Below the pieces are notes generated by a model that saw only the letters and a list, made by a program, of their open reading frames with translations, did not search any database and was not told the DNA's origin. The position numbers and the translations under genes were made by a program. Source: Stutzerimonas urumqiensis (GTDB taxonomy: Bacteria > Pseudomonadota > Gammaproteobacteria > Pseudomonadales > Pseudomonadaceae). From it: a DNA stretch of 64,000 nucleotides. Numbering within the stretch: position 1 is the stretch's first letter; each line of letters begins with the position of its first letter. Where the stretch lies: NCBI RefSeq assembly GCF_003640395.1, contig NZ_RBZQ01000001.1, forward strand, positions 186,001 through 250,000, in the 5' to 3' direction. Shown here in pieces: positions 41,412 to 50,588 of the stretch.

Positions 41412-42575
41412 ATGAATCCGTACCTGAACGACGAATACAACGCCATCCGTGAAGGTGTGCGAGCGCTCTGCGCCGAGTTTCCGGCCGAGTACTGGCGCAA
41501 GATCGACGAGGAAAAGGGCTTCCCGGAAGCCTTCGTCAGCGCCCTGACCGAAGCGGGCTGGCTGTCGGCGATGATCCCGGAAGCCTACGGCGGCTCGGGC
41601 CTGGGCCTGGCCGAGGCCTCGATCATCCTCGAAGAGGTCAACCACTGCGGCGGCAACTCCGGCACCGTGCACGGGCAGATGTACAACATGTTCACGCTGC
41701 TGCGAAACGGCAGCGAGGAACAGAAGCACTTCTACCTGCCCAAGCTCGCCAGCGGCGAACTGCGCCTGCAATCGATGGGCGTGACCGAGCCCACCACCGG
41801 CACCGATACCACCAAGATCAAAACCACCGCCGTGCGCCAGGGCGACAAGTACGTCATCAACGGGCAGAAGGTGTGGATCTCGCGCATCCAGCATTCGGAC
41901 CTGATGATCCTGCTGGCGCGCACCACGCCGCTGGCCGAGGTGAAGCGTAAATCCGAGGGCATGTCGATCTTCCTGGTCGACCTGCGCGAAGCGATCGGCA
42001 ACGGCCTGACCGTGCAGCCCATCGCCAACATGGTCAACCACGAGACCAACGAGCTGTTCTTCGACAACCTGGAAATCCCGGCCAGCAGCCTGATCGGCGA
42101 GGAGGGCAAGGGTTTCCGCTACATCCTCGACGGGCTCAATGCCGAGCGCACCCTGATCGCTGCCGAGTGCATCGGCGATGGTCGCTGGTTCATCGAGAAG
42201 GCCGCCGCCTATGCCCGCGACCGCGTGGTGTTCGGCCGGCCGATCGGGCAGAACCAGGGCGTGCAGTTCCCCATCGCCGAGGCGCACATCGAGATCGAGG
42301 CGGCCGACCTGATGCGCTGGCGCGCCTGCGAGGAATACGACGCCGGGCGCAACGCGGGCGCGGCGGCGAACATGGCCAAGTACCTCGCCGCCAAGGCCAG
42401 CTGGGAAGCGGCCAACGCCTGCCTGCAGACCCACGGCGGCTTCGGCTTCGCCAACGAATATGACGTCGAGCGCAAGTTCCGCGAGACCCGGCTGTACCAG
42501 GTCGCGCCCATCTCCACCAACCTGATCCTGTCGTACGTGGCCGAGCACCTGCTCGAGCTGCCGCGCAGCTTCTGA
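41412..42575 (+). CDS. Acyl-CoA dehydrogenase of the itaconate cluster
   Basis: A 387-residue FAD flavoprotein with the three-domain acyl-CoA dehydrogenase layout (SMGVTEPTTGTD and KVWISRIQHSD around the flavin). The usual C-terminal catalytic Glu motif (IYEGT) is replaced by RLYQVAPIST. Instead E245 in GLNAERTLIAAE lies where isovaleryl-CoA and long-chain dehydrogenases carry their base, so the enzyme is probably active with a branched substrate. A role in feeding methylsuccinyl-type CoA esters into the itaconate route is inference. PA0879 is the remembered counterpart. Confidence 0.88.
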   Translation: MNPYLNDEYNAIREGVRALCAEFPAEYWRKIDEEKGFPEAFVSALTEAGWLSAMIPEAYGGSGLGLAEASIILEEVNHCGGNSGTVHGQMYNMFTLLRNGSEEQKHFYLPKLASGELRLQSMGVTEPTTGTDTTKIKTTAVRQGDKYVINGQKVWISRIQHSDLMILLARTTPLAEVKRKSEGMSIFLVDLREAIGNGLTVQPIANMVNHETNELFFDNLEIPASSLIGEEGKGFRYILDGLNAERTLIAAECIGDGRWFIEKAAAYARDRVVFGRPIGQNQGVQFPIAEAHIEIEAADLMRWRACEEYDAGRNAGAAANMAKYLAAKASWEAANACLQTHGGFGFANEYDVERKFRETRLYQVAPISTNLILSYVAEHLLELPRSF

Positions 42576-42604
42576 TGGCGCCAGGAACCGGCGTATGGAT
42601 GCCC

Positions 42605-42669
42605 CGTAGGAGCGAGCTTGCTCGCGAATGGCCCACAACGACGGCTTCGCGAGCAAGCTCGCTCCTACG
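42605..42669. repeat. Inverted REP pair after the acyl-CoA dehydrogenase gene
   Basis: CGTAGGAGCGAGCTTGCTCG (42605 on) and its inverse (42646-42669), with 17 bases between units. Confidence 0.85.
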
Positions 42670-42683
42670 GGCCGGTCGACAGA

Positions 42684-42842
42684 CCGTAGGGTGGAAGACG
42701 ACCGCAGGTCTCTTCCACGCGTGTCTCACGGGCGACGCCACCGGTGGGGAACGCCTGACCCGTCCACCGACGGGTGCCGCGATGCAGCGGAGCAGGCACG
42801 GACAATCGCGTGGAAAAGGCTTCGCCGTTTTCCACGCTACGA
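42684..42842. repeat. Two-hairpin GTAGGGTGGAA element, copy A
   Basis: Left hairpin 42684-42721 (CGTAGGGTGGAAGACGACC paired with TCTTCCAC). Right hairpin 42809-42841 (CGTGGAAAAGGC with GTTTTCCACG), ending CTACG. The middle is about 87 bases. Copy B at 44742-44836 has the same two hairpins with a shorter middle. Confidence 0.7.
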
Positions 42843-42874
42843 GTTTGGTGACGCCGGGATTCGGTGCGTGGATG

Positions 42875-42939
42875 TGTAGGAGCGAGCTTGCTCGCGATTG
42901 GCCTGCAACCACGGCTTCGCGGGCAAGCTCGCGCCTACG
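42875..42939. repeat. Inverted REP pair before the VOC gene
   Basis: A TGTAGGAGCGAGCTTGCTCG unit (42875-42898) and an inverted, slightly diverged unit (42916-42939), 17 bases apart. Confidence 0.85.
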
Positions 42940-42967
42940 GGTCCATGACCAGAAGGAGATGAATGCC

Positions 42968-43360
42968 ATGCAGATCGACCACCTGGATCACCTGGTCCTC
43001 ACGGTCGCCGATATCGAGGCGACGATGGACTTCTACACCCGCGTGCTCGGCATGCAGGCGGTCAGCTTCGGCGAAGGGCGCAAGGCGCTCGGCTTCGGCA
43101 GCCAGAAGATCAACCTGCACCCGGCCGGTCGCGAGTTCGAGCCCAAGGCCCAACGCCCGACGCCGGGCTCGGCTGACCTGTGCTTCATCGTCGCCACGCC
43201 GCTGGTCGAGGTCGTCGCACACCTCGAGCGCCACGGCGTGGCCGTCGTCGACGGGCCGGTACAGCGCACCGGCGCCACCGGCCCGATCCGCTCGGTCTAC
43301 GTCCGCGACCCCGATCTGAACCTCATCGAGTTATCGAATCCGCTGGAGATGCCTGCATGA
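42968..43360 (+). CDS. VOC family (glyoxalase-fold) protein of the itaconate cluster
   Basis: A 130-residue single-domain vicinal-oxygen-chelate protein. H8 in DHLDHLVLTV and E124 in LNLIELSNP are plausible metal ligands. It could be an epimerase or lyase acting on a CoA ester or a dioxygenase-like enzyme; the family does not settle this. ATG at 42968 was chosen because AAGGAG lies 9 bases upstream; another in-frame ATG at 42959 sits too close to that site. The stop overlaps the next ATG (ATGA). Confidence 0.78.
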   Translation: MQIDHLDHLVLTVADIEATMDFYTRVLGMQAVSFGEGRKALGFGSQKINLHPAGREFEPKAQRPTPGSADLCFIVATPLVEVVAHLERHGVAVVDGPVQRTGATGPIRSVYVRDPDLNLIELSNPLEMPA

Positions 43361-44709
43361 GCCAACATACCCGCGCGCTTACCGAATTCCTCGCCGGGCT
43401 GCGTTACGAGCAGATTCCCGAGGCGGTACTGGCGCGCACCGAAGACCTGTTCCTCGACTGGCTCGGCTCGGCGCTGGCCAGTGCCGGCGCGCACCCGATC
43501 CCGTTGTTCGAGCGTTACGCGAAGGCGATGGGCCCGGCCGATGGCCCGGCCCGCATCCTGGTCAATCGGACGGGTAGCTCGGCCTACTTCGCCGCGCTGG
43601 TGAACGGCGCGAGCTCCCACCTCGTCGAGCAGGACGACCTGCACAACAGCTCGGTGCTGCACCCGGCGACGGTGGTGTTTCCCGCCGCGCTCGCCGCTGC
43701 GCAGGACCTGGGCAAATCCGGCCGCGAGCTGCTGCTGGCCTCGGTCGCCGGTTACGAGGCGGGGATTCGCATCGGCGAATTCCTCGGCCGGTCGCATTAC
43801 CGCATCTTCCACACCACCGCGACCGTCGGCACCCTGGCCGCGGCGGTCGCGGTGGGCAAGCTGATGGACTTCGACCAGCAGCGGTTCACCCACCTGCTCG
43901 GCAGCGCCGGCACCCAGGCCGCCGGACTCTGGGAGTTCCTGCGCGACGCCGCCGACTCCAAGCAACTGCACACCGCCAAGGCGGCCGCCGATGGCCTGCT
44001 CGCCGCGTACCTGACCCGCGACGGCCTGACCGGCGCGCAGGACATCCTCGAAGGCGAGCAGGGCATGGCGGCCGGCATGTCGCGCGATGCCGATCCGAAG
44101 AAGCTCTCCGACCGGCTCGGCAGCCGCTGGGCGCTGGCGGAAACCTCGTTCAAGTACCACGCCTCCTGCCGTCACACGCACCCGGCCGCCGATGCCCTGC
44201 TCGAGCTGATGCAGCGCGAAGGGCTGAGCGCGGCGGATATCAGCGCCGTCAATGCACGGGTCCATCAGGGCGCGATCGACGTGCTCGGCCGGGTGAAGGT
44301 GCCGCAGACGGTGCACCAGGCGAAGTTCAGCATGGGCACGGTGCTGGGGCTGATCGCCGTACACGGCAAGGCAGGGCTGCCGGAGTTCCACTCGCTGGCG
44401 CTCACCGACCCGCAGGTGGCGGCCTTCCGCGACAAGGTCGGCATGGTGCTCGACCCGGAGGTCGACGGCGCTTATCCGGCTCGCTGGCTGGGGCGTGTCA
44501 CGGTCGAGACCGTCGATGGCCGCACCCTGCATGCCGCCATCGACGACCCCAAGGGCGACCCCGGCAACACCCTCAGCCGCGCCGAACTGGAAGACAAGTT
44601 CCGCCGCCTGGTGCAGTTCTCCGGCGCCCGCAGCGACGACGAGGCCGGCGAGCTGATCGCCAAGGTCTGGCGGCTGAGGGAAACCGACGACCTGACTGGT
44701 TTGCAGTGA
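43357..44709 (+). CDS. MmgE/PrpD family protein
   Basis: A 450-residue protein of the 2-methylcitrate dehydratase / MmgE fold. Family motifs are present: LFLDWLGSALASAG, LVNGASSHLVEQDD, VAGYEAGIRIGEFLG, HTTATVGTLAAAVAVG, FKYHASCRHTHPAADALLEL. Coupled to the VOC gene by an ATGA overlap. Members dehydrate or isomerise tri- and dicarboxylates; a relative (Irg1/CAD) makes itaconate from cis-aconitate, but here a catabolic role is more likely given ict and ccl. Substrate unproven; PA0881 is the remembered counterpart. Confidence 0.85.
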   Translation: MSQHTRALTEFLAGLRYEQIPEAVLARTEDLFLDWLGSALASAGAHPIPLFERYAKAMGPADGPARILVNRTGSSAYFAALVNGASSHLVEQDDLHNSSVLHPATVVFPAALAAAQDLGKSGRELLLASVAGYEAGIRIGEFLGRSHYRIFHTTATVGTLAAAVAVGKLMDFDQQRFTHLLGSAGTQAAGLWEFLRDAADSKQLHTAKAAADGLLAAYLTRDGLTGAQDILEGEQGMAAGMSRDADPKKLSDRLGSRWALAETSFKYHASCRHTHPAADALLELMQREGLSAADISAVNARVHQGAIDVLGRVKVPQTVHQAKFSMGTVLGLIAVHGKAGLPEFHSLALTDPQVAAFRDKVGMVLDPEVDGAYPARWLGRVTVETVDGRTLHAAIDDPKGDPGNTLSRAELEDKFRRLVQFSGARSDDEAGELIAKVWRLRETDDLTGLQ

Positions 44710-44741
44710 CCTGTAGGGTGGGCTCGACGCCTTGGCCTGAA

Positions 44742-44836
44742 CCGTAGGGTGGAAAACGACCACAGGTCTTTTCCACCGACCGGGCAGGGCGACACCGAAG
44801 CAGACGCGCGGAAAAGGCTTTGCCGTTTTCCACCGA
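44742..44836. repeat. Two-hairpin GTAGGGTGGAA element, copy B
   Basis: Left hairpin 44742-44779 (CCGTAGGGTGGAAAACGACC with GTCTTTTCCACC), right hairpin 44808-44836 (GCGGAAAAGGC with CGTTTTCCACCG). Only about 28 bases separate them, against about 87 in copy A. Another partial unit (TGTAGGGTGGGC) starts at 44712. Confidence 0.7.
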
Positions 44837-44852
44837 GGGACCAGACACAACC

Positions 44853-44913
44853 CGTAGGAGCGAGCTTGCTCGCGAAAGGACGCCGAAGCATCCGCGACCA
44901 AGGTCGCTCCTAC
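44853..44913. repeat. REP pair before ict
   Basis: One good unit, CGTAGGAGCGAGCTTGCTCG (44853-44877), and a degenerate inverted unit (44891-44913). It ends 20 bases before the ict ATG. Confidence 0.75.
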
Positions 44914-44932
44914 ACGTAACGGCAGGAATGAC

Positions 44933-46135
44933 ATGACCGACACAGCAACCAACCCCCGCCCTCTCGACGGCATCACCGTGGTCAGCCTCGAGCACGCCAT
45001 CGCCGCGCCGTTCTGCACGCGGCAACTGGCCGATCTCGGCGCGCGGGTGATCAAGATCGAGCGGCCGGGCGTCGGCGACTTCGCCCGCGGCTACGACGAG
45101 CGCGTCGACGGCCTGGCCTCCCACTTCGTCTGGACCAACCGTTCGAAGGAAAGCGTCGCGCTGGACCTCAAGGCGCCCGAGGCCGGCGAGGTGCTCGACG
45201 CGTTGCTGGCCCGCGCCGACGTGCTGGTGCAGAACCTCGCGCCCGGCGCCGCGGCGCGCATGGGGCTGTCGTTCGAGGCGCTGCACGCGCGCTTTTCGCG
45301 ATTGATCGTCTGCGACATCTCCGGCTACGGCGAGGGCGGCCCGTACGAACAGAAGAAGGCCTACGACCTCCTGATCCAGAGCGAGGGCGGCTTCCTGTCC
45401 GTCACCGGCGGGCCGGGCGAGGACGAGATGGCCAAGGCCGGGTGCTCGATCGCCGACATCGCAGCCGGCATGTACGCCTACACCGGCGTGCTCTCGGCGC
45501 TGATGCTGCGCGACAAGACCGGCGAAGGCAGCCGGGTCGACGTGTCCATGCTCGAAAGCCTCGTCGAGTGGATGGGCTATCCCTTGTACTACGCTTACGA
45601 GGGCGCACCGCCGCCGCCGCGCGCCGGTGCCGCGCACGCCACCATCTACCCGTACGGGCCGTTCCCGACGGGCGATGGCGGGACCGTCATGCTGGGATTG
45701 CAGAACGAGCGGGAATGGGGGCTGTTTTGCGAAAAGGTGCTGTTGCAGCCGGAGCTGGCCACGGACGATCGGTTTTCCGCAAACTTCAAGCGCTCGGAGA
45801 ACCGTGCCGAGCTGCGCGCGATCATCGTCGAGACCTTCGCCAACCTCACCGCCGACCAGGTGATCGAACGCCTGGAGCGGGCCTCGATCGCCAACGCACA
45901 CGTCAACGACATGGCCGGCGTCTGGGCACACCCGCAACTGAAGGCGCGTCAGCGCTGGAGCGAGGTAGACAGCCCGTCCGGCAGGTTGCCGGCGCTGTTG
46001 CCGCCCGGCCGCAACGCCGCCTTCAGCCCGCGCATGGATCCGATCCCGGCCCTTGGCGAGCACACCGAGCGCGTGCTGGCCGAGCTCGGTTACGCGAGCG
46101 ACGCCATCCAGCGCATCACCGGCCGTGCCGGCTGA
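44933..46135 (+). CDS. ict: Itaconate CoA-transferase (type III, CaiB/BaiF)
   Basis: A 400-residue family III CoA-transferase expected to move CoA from succinyl-CoA to itaconate, the first step of the pathway. The catalytic Asp is D175 in GCSIADIAAG, aligned with D169 of formyl-CoA transferase. Other family blocks: LGARVIKIERPGVGDFAR, VLVQNLAPGAAARMGL, CDISGYGEGGPY. Function is assigned from family plus the ich and ccl neighbours. It is 19 bases upstream of ccl. Confidence 0.87.
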   Translation: MTDTATNPRPLDGITVVSLEHAIAAPFCTRQLADLGARVIKIERPGVGDFARGYDERVDGLASHFVWTNRSKESVALDLKAPEAGEVLDALLARADVLVQNLAPGAAARMGLSFEALHARFSRLIVCDISGYGEGGPYEQKKAYDLLIQSEGGFLSVTGGPGEDEMAKAGCSIADIAAGMYAYTGVLSALMLRDKTGEGSRVDVSMLESLVEWMGYPLYYAYEGAPPPPRAGAAHATIYPYGPFPTGDGGTVMLGLQNEREWGLFCEKVLLQPELATDDRFSANFKRSENRAELRAIIVETFANLTADQVIERLERASIANAHVNDMAGVWAHPQLKARQRWSEVDSPSGRLPALLPPGRNAAFSPRMDPIPALGEHTERVLAELGYASDAIQRITGRAG

Positions 46136-46154
46136 ACCGGACCAGGAGCCTTTC

Positions 46155-46982
46155 ATGACCGACCCGATCGTCCGTTCCGCGCTGTTCGTACCGGCCAGCC
46201 GGCCCGAGCGCATCCCCAAGGCATTGGCCAGCGGCGCCGACGTCGTCATCGTCGACCTCGAGGACGCCGTGCAGGAAAGCCTCAAGGAGCAGGCCCGCGC
46301 CGACCTCGAGGCGTTTCTCCTGGCCAATCCCGACGCCCGCCTGCTCGTCCGGGTGAACGCCGCCGGCCACCCTGGCCACGCGGCCGACCTTGCGCTCTGC
46401 CAGCAGCACGCGGGTGTCGTCGGCGTGTTGCTGCCCAAGGTCGAAAGCGCCGGCCAGGTGAACCGCGCCGCCGCCTGCGGCAAGCCGATCTGGCCGATCG
46501 TCGAAAGCGCCAAGGGGCTCGTCGAGCTGGCGGGCATCGCCCGTGCCGAAGGGGTCGAGCGCCTGTCGTTCGGCGCGCTGGACCTGGGGCTCGACCTCGG
46601 TCTGGCCAGCGGTACCCCCGCGGCCGGGCGGATGCTCGATCAGGCCCGCTACGCCGTCCTGCTGCATTCGCGGATGGCTGAACTCGCGCCACCGCTCGAC
46701 AGCGTGTTTCCCGACATCCAGGACCGCGAGGGCCTGGCCCGTACCGCCGCCGATGCCGCCGACATGGGCTTCGGCGGCCTGCTTTGCATCCACCCCAGCC
46801 AGGTGGCCATCGTGCACGAGGCCTTGCGCCCGGGCGCCGATGACCTGGCCTGGGCACACCGCGTCCTGACCGCGAGCGCTTCCGGAGACGGCGTGTTCGT
46901 GGTTGACGGACAGATGATCGACGCACCGGTAATCGGTCGCGCGCGGCGTCTGTTGCAACGGGCGGGGCAGGCGTTTTCCTGA
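46155..46982 (+). CDS. ccl: (S)-citramalyl-CoA lyase (CitE/HpcH family)
   Basis: A 275-residue TIM-barrel lyase expected to split (S)-citramalyl-CoA into acetyl-CoA and pyruvate, the third itaconate step. Metal ligands lie in VDLEDAVQE and FGALDLGLDLG; IVESAKGLVEL and LLCIHPSQV are CitE-family blocks. The open frame extends upstream, but MTDPIVRSALFVPASRPERI with AGGAG upstream fixes the start at 46155. It follows ict closely in one operon. Confidence 0.88.
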   Translation: MTDPIVRSALFVPASRPERIPKALASGADVVIVDLEDAVQESLKEQARADLEAFLLANPDARLLVRVNAAGHPGHAADLALCQQHAGVVGVLLPKVESAGQVNRAAACGKPIWPIVESAKGLVELAGIARAEGVERLSFGALDLGLDLGLASGTPAAGRMLDQARYAVLLHSRMAELAPPLDSVFPDIQDREGLARTAADAADMGFGGLLCIHPSQVAIVHEALRPGADDLAWAHRVLTASASGDGVFVVDGQMIDAPVIGRARRLLQRAGQAFS

Positions 46983-48053
<1,071 letters not shown>

Positions 48054-48068
48054 TACCGATGCCCCAAC

Positions 48069-48107
48069 AGGCGCTGCCGGCCCCATGGCCCGCAGCGCCT
48101 TTTTTTT
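48069..48107 (+). terminator. Rho-independent terminator of the itaconate operon
   Basis: AGGCGCTGC pairs with GCAGCGCCT around a 14-base loop, followed by eight T. It lies 16 bases after the receptor 1 stop. Confidence 0.85.
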
Positions 48108-48182
48108 GCGCGCTTGGCCGTCACGGCGAAACCGGATAGGCGCGGGTGTCGCATCGTTGCGATGGCGTAGGGCGGGTCCGTC

Positions 48183-48219
48183 GTAGGGCGGGTTCAGGAA
48201 CGAAGCGAACAACCCGCCA
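48183..48219. repeat. GGCGGGT/ACCCGCC inverted repeat, copy 2
   Basis: CGTAGGGCGGGTTCAGGAAC then GAAGCGAACAACCCGCCA; closely related to 23774-23805. A truncated extra start (CGTAGGGCGGGT) precedes it at 48167. Confidence 0.65.
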
Positions 48220-48250
48220 ACCCATGCCGCGGCCATGCATGCGTCAGGTG

Positions 48251-48273
48251 GCGCATTGCTTCGCGAATGCACC
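48251..48273. repeat. GCGCATTGCTTCGCGAATGC element, third copy
   Basis: Differs by one base from the copies at 23833 and 24093. Confidence 0.65.
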
Positions 48274-48372
48274 CTTCGAGACTAAAAGCCAGCAAGCCGC
48301 ACGCTAGTAAGACTGGCCGATACGTCGCGATGGGCTAGGCTTGACACGCTCCCTGCCGACGAGATCCCTCCC

Positions 48373-48984
48373 ATGCCCAGCGCCGATTTTCTGCTCACTG
48401 CCCTCATCGTCGTGCTGATTCCAGGCACCGGGGTGCTCTACACGCTTTCGGTCGGGCTGTTGCTGGGCCAGCGGGCGAGTCTGGCCGCGGCGCTCGGGTG
48501 TACGGCCGGGATCGTGCCGGCGCTCGGTGCGAGCCTGCTGGGGCTGGCGCTGGTATTGCACATGAGTGCGCTGGCCTTTCAGGTCGTGAAGTTCGCCGGC
48601 GTGGCCTATCTGCTCTATCTGGCATGGTCGATGTGGCGTAGCCAGGGCACCCTGACGGGACCGCAGGCCGAGCAAGGCAGCCTCTGGCGCGTTGCCACGC
48701 GCGGCTTTCTGATCAATATCCTCAACCCCAAGCTGTCGATCTTCTTCCTGGCCTTTCTGCCGCAATTCATCGAGCCCGCCGGCGGGAGCGCCATTGGGCA
48801 GATGCTGTTGCTGGGCGCTGTGTTCATGGCCATGACGCTGGTCGTGTTCCTGCTCTATGGCCTGCTGGCAGGGAGCCTGCGCCAGCGCGTCGTTGAATCG
48901 CCTCGGATCATGGGCTGGCTGCAACGCAGCTTCGCCGTCGTCTTCGCCGCGCTCGGCGCACGGTTGGCATTGGCCGAACGTTGA
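48373..48984 (+). CDS. LysE family amino-acid exporter
   Basis: A 203-residue inner-membrane protein of about six helices. The N-terminal VVLIPGTGVLYTLSVGLLLGQRASLAAALGCTAGIVPA is the LysE/RhtB signature, and GFLINILNPKLSIFFLAFLPQF the second one. It would export an amino acid such as homoserine, threonine or lysine; which one is unknown. It lies 10 bases before the VOC gene, probably co-transcribed. Confidence 0.88.
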   Translation: MPSADFLLTALIVVLIPGTGVLYTLSVGLLLGQRASLAAALGCTAGIVPALGASLLGLALVLHMSALAFQVVKFAGVAYLLYLAWSMWRSQGTLTGPQAEQGSLWRVATRGFLINILNPKLSIFFLAFLPQFIEPAGGSAIGQMLLLGAVFMAMTLVVFLLYGLLAGSLRQRVVESPRIMGWLQRSFAVVFAALGARLALAER

Positions 48985-48994
48985 CGGAGGGGCG

Positions 48995-49420
48995 ATGAAG
49001 CCGCGAATCAGCGTGATCACCCTGGCGGTCGATGACCTGCCGCGTGCGGTGCGCTTCTACCGCGACGGCCTTGGCCTGTCGTCGGAAGGCATCGTCGGCG
49101 AAGAATTCGAGCACGGGGCCGTGGCGTTCTTCGATCTGCAGGCCGGTTTGAAATTGGCGCTCTGGCCGCGTACCAGTCTGGCCCATGACACTGGCCTGGC
49201 GCTCGGCCCGTCGAGTGCTGCGACGCCGATGAGCCTTGGCCATAACGTGGCGAGCCGTGAGGAGGTCGACACCGTGATGCAGCAGGCGGTCAGCGCCGGG
49301 GTGCAACGGATCAAGGCCGCCGGCGATACCTTCTGGGGCGGTTATTCCGGCTACTTCCAGGACCCGGACGGCCATCTGTGGGAAATCGTCTGGAACCCAG
49401 CATTGCTGCCGCCGGACTAG
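48995..49420 (+). CDS. VOC family protein (glyoxalase/bleomycin-resistance-like)
   Basis: A 141-residue vicinal-oxygen-chelate protein. VITLAVDDLPRAVRFYRDGLGL and the C-terminal SGYFQDPDGHLWEIVWNP are family blocks; the last Glu is a typical metal ligand. ATG at 48995 follows GGAGGGG. Function cannot be narrowed. Co-oriented with the LysE gene. Confidence 0.82.
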   Translation: MKPRISVITLAVDDLPRAVRFYRDGLGLSSEGIVGEEFEHGAVAFFDLQAGLKLALWPRTSLAHDTGLALGPSSAATPMSLGHNVASREEVDTVMQQAVSAGVQRIKAAGDTFWGGYSGYFQDPDGHLWEIVWNPALLPPD

Positions 49421-49520
49421 GCCCGCGCCGACATTCCGCCGTCGCCCAGACGCATCCGCTCAGCGATGAGTCGGCAACGTGGCTGACCGGGTGCTCATGG
49501 CAGGCGAGTGGCCGCGCGAT

Positions 49521-50453
49521 TCAGGCGGTGGCGTCCATCCACGCCGGCCGTGGATAGCGGCGAGCGGCCTTGCCTGCCTTGAGGATCGCCCCTGGAATCT
49601 CATGGCCGACGAGTTCAGGCAGGCTGGCGGCGCAGGCGAGCAGGCGATCCAGATCGACACCGGTGTCCAGGCCCATGCGCTGGAACATGTGCACCAGGTC
49701 CTCGGTGCAGATGTTGCCGCTGGCGCCCGGCGCGTAGGGGCAACCGCCGAGGCCGCCGAGCGAGGCATCGAAGCGGTCGATGCCGGCGTTCAGCGCGGCC
49801 AGTGCGTTGGCCAGCCCCATGCCGCGGGTGTTGTGGAAGTGCGCGGTGAACACCACCTGCGGATGGCGTTCGAGCACCTCGCGGCAGAGGCGCTCGACCT
49901 GCGCCGGGTCGGCCATGCCGGTGGTGTCGCAGAGCGTCACGCCCTGCACGCCGATGTCGAGCAGCCGCTGCACCAGTTCATGCACGCGCGGCTCCGGCAC
50001 CTCGCCTTCGAAGGGGCAACCGAAAGCGGTCGACAGCGAGGCATTGACGAACACCTCGCTGCCGCGGGTGACTTCGAGGATCGCCTTGAACTGCTCGAGC
50101 GACTGTTCGGGCGTCATGCGCAGGTTGGCCAGGCCGTGGGTGTCGCTGGCCGACATCACCAGGTTGATCTCGTCGACCTCGCAGGCCAGCGCCCGCTCGC
50201 AGCCCTTCACGTTCGGCACCAGCACGGTGTAGTCGACCCCCGGTACGCGGTGGATGCCGCGCATCACCGCTTCGGCGTCGCGCAGGTTGGGGATGGCCTT
50301 GGGCGAGGTGAAGGAGGTGACCTCGATCTTCGCCAGCCCGGTCTCGGCGAGGCGGTCGATCAGGGCGATCTTGTCTTCGGTGGGGACGAAGGCCGGTTCG
50401 ATCTGGAAGCCGTCGCGGGTGGCGACATCCTGGATGTAGAGGCGTTTGGTCAT
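49521..50453 (-). CDS. Hydroxymethylglutaryl-CoA lyase-type enzyme
   Basis: A 310-residue DRE-TIM lyase that cleaves a 3-hydroxy-3-methyl acyl-CoA; HMG-CoA would give acetoacetate and acetyl-CoA. All catalytic features are present: R13 and D14 in ATRDGFQIEP, H205 and H207 in AHFHNTRG, and the signature GGLGGCPYAPGASGN with C238. There are no leucine-catabolism genes (liu, mva) beside it. Instead its neighbour is a CoA-transferase, so it may cleave a free-acid-derived CoA ester such as HMG or citramalyl-CoA (inference). Confidence 0.9.
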   Translation of the reverse strand: MTKRLYIQDVATRDGFQIEPAFVPTEDKIALIDRLAETGLAKIEVTSFTSPKAIPNLRDAEAVMRGIHRVPGVDYTVLVPNVKGCERALACEVDEINLVMSASDTHGLANLRMTPEQSLEQFKAILEVTRGSEVFVNASLSTAFGCPFEGEVPEPRVHELVQRLLDIGVQGVTLCDTTGMADPAQVERLCREVLERHPQVVFTAHFHNTRGMGLANALAALNAGIDRFDASLGGLGGCPYAPGASGNICTEDLVHMFQRMGLDTGVDLDRLLACAASLPELVGHEIPGAILKAGKAARRYPRPAWMDATA

Positions 50454-50489
50454 GATGTCTCCAGATTGGGCGCGGCAGGGCTTGGGCTA

Positions 50490-50564
50490 TTCGCGAGCAA
50501 GCTCGCTCCTACGGCGTCGAGGTGTTGCTTTCGTAGGGTGGACGACGCCTCTCCCGTCCACCGA
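50490..50564. repeat. Single REP unit plus half of the two-hairpin element
   Basis: 50490-50513 is one TTCGCGAGCAAGCTCGCTCC unit. 50532-50564 is a GTAGGGTGGACG hairpin closing with CGTCCACC. Both lie between the lyase and CoA-transferase genes and are related to the repeats of the itaconate cluster. Confidence 0.7.
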
Positions 50565-50588
50565 GCGGGCGCGCGCCAGTGAGCTGAT

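Larger units (their letters stand above)
42576..42967. other. 392-base intergenic region filled with repeats
   Basis: No gene. Order: REP pair, two-hairpin element, second REP pair, then the ribosome-binding site AAGGAG (42953-42958) of the VOC gene. Confidence 0.8.
48054..48372. other. 319-base intergenic region: terminator and dispersed repeats
   Basis: Contains the terminator of the itaconate operon (48069-48107) and two small repeats (48183-48219, 48251-48273). I see no gene in it. Confidence 0.8.

Noticed and set aside
43357-44709. MmgE/PrpD protein as a cis-aconitate decarboxylase making itaconate
   Set aside because: It shares the fold, but the surrounding ict, ich and ccl genes are for degradation; no evidence supports synthesis.
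41332-44913. CRISPR array
   Set aside because: The repeats are few, palindromic, irregularly spaced and arranged as inverted pairs; no cas gene is present. They are REP-type elements.
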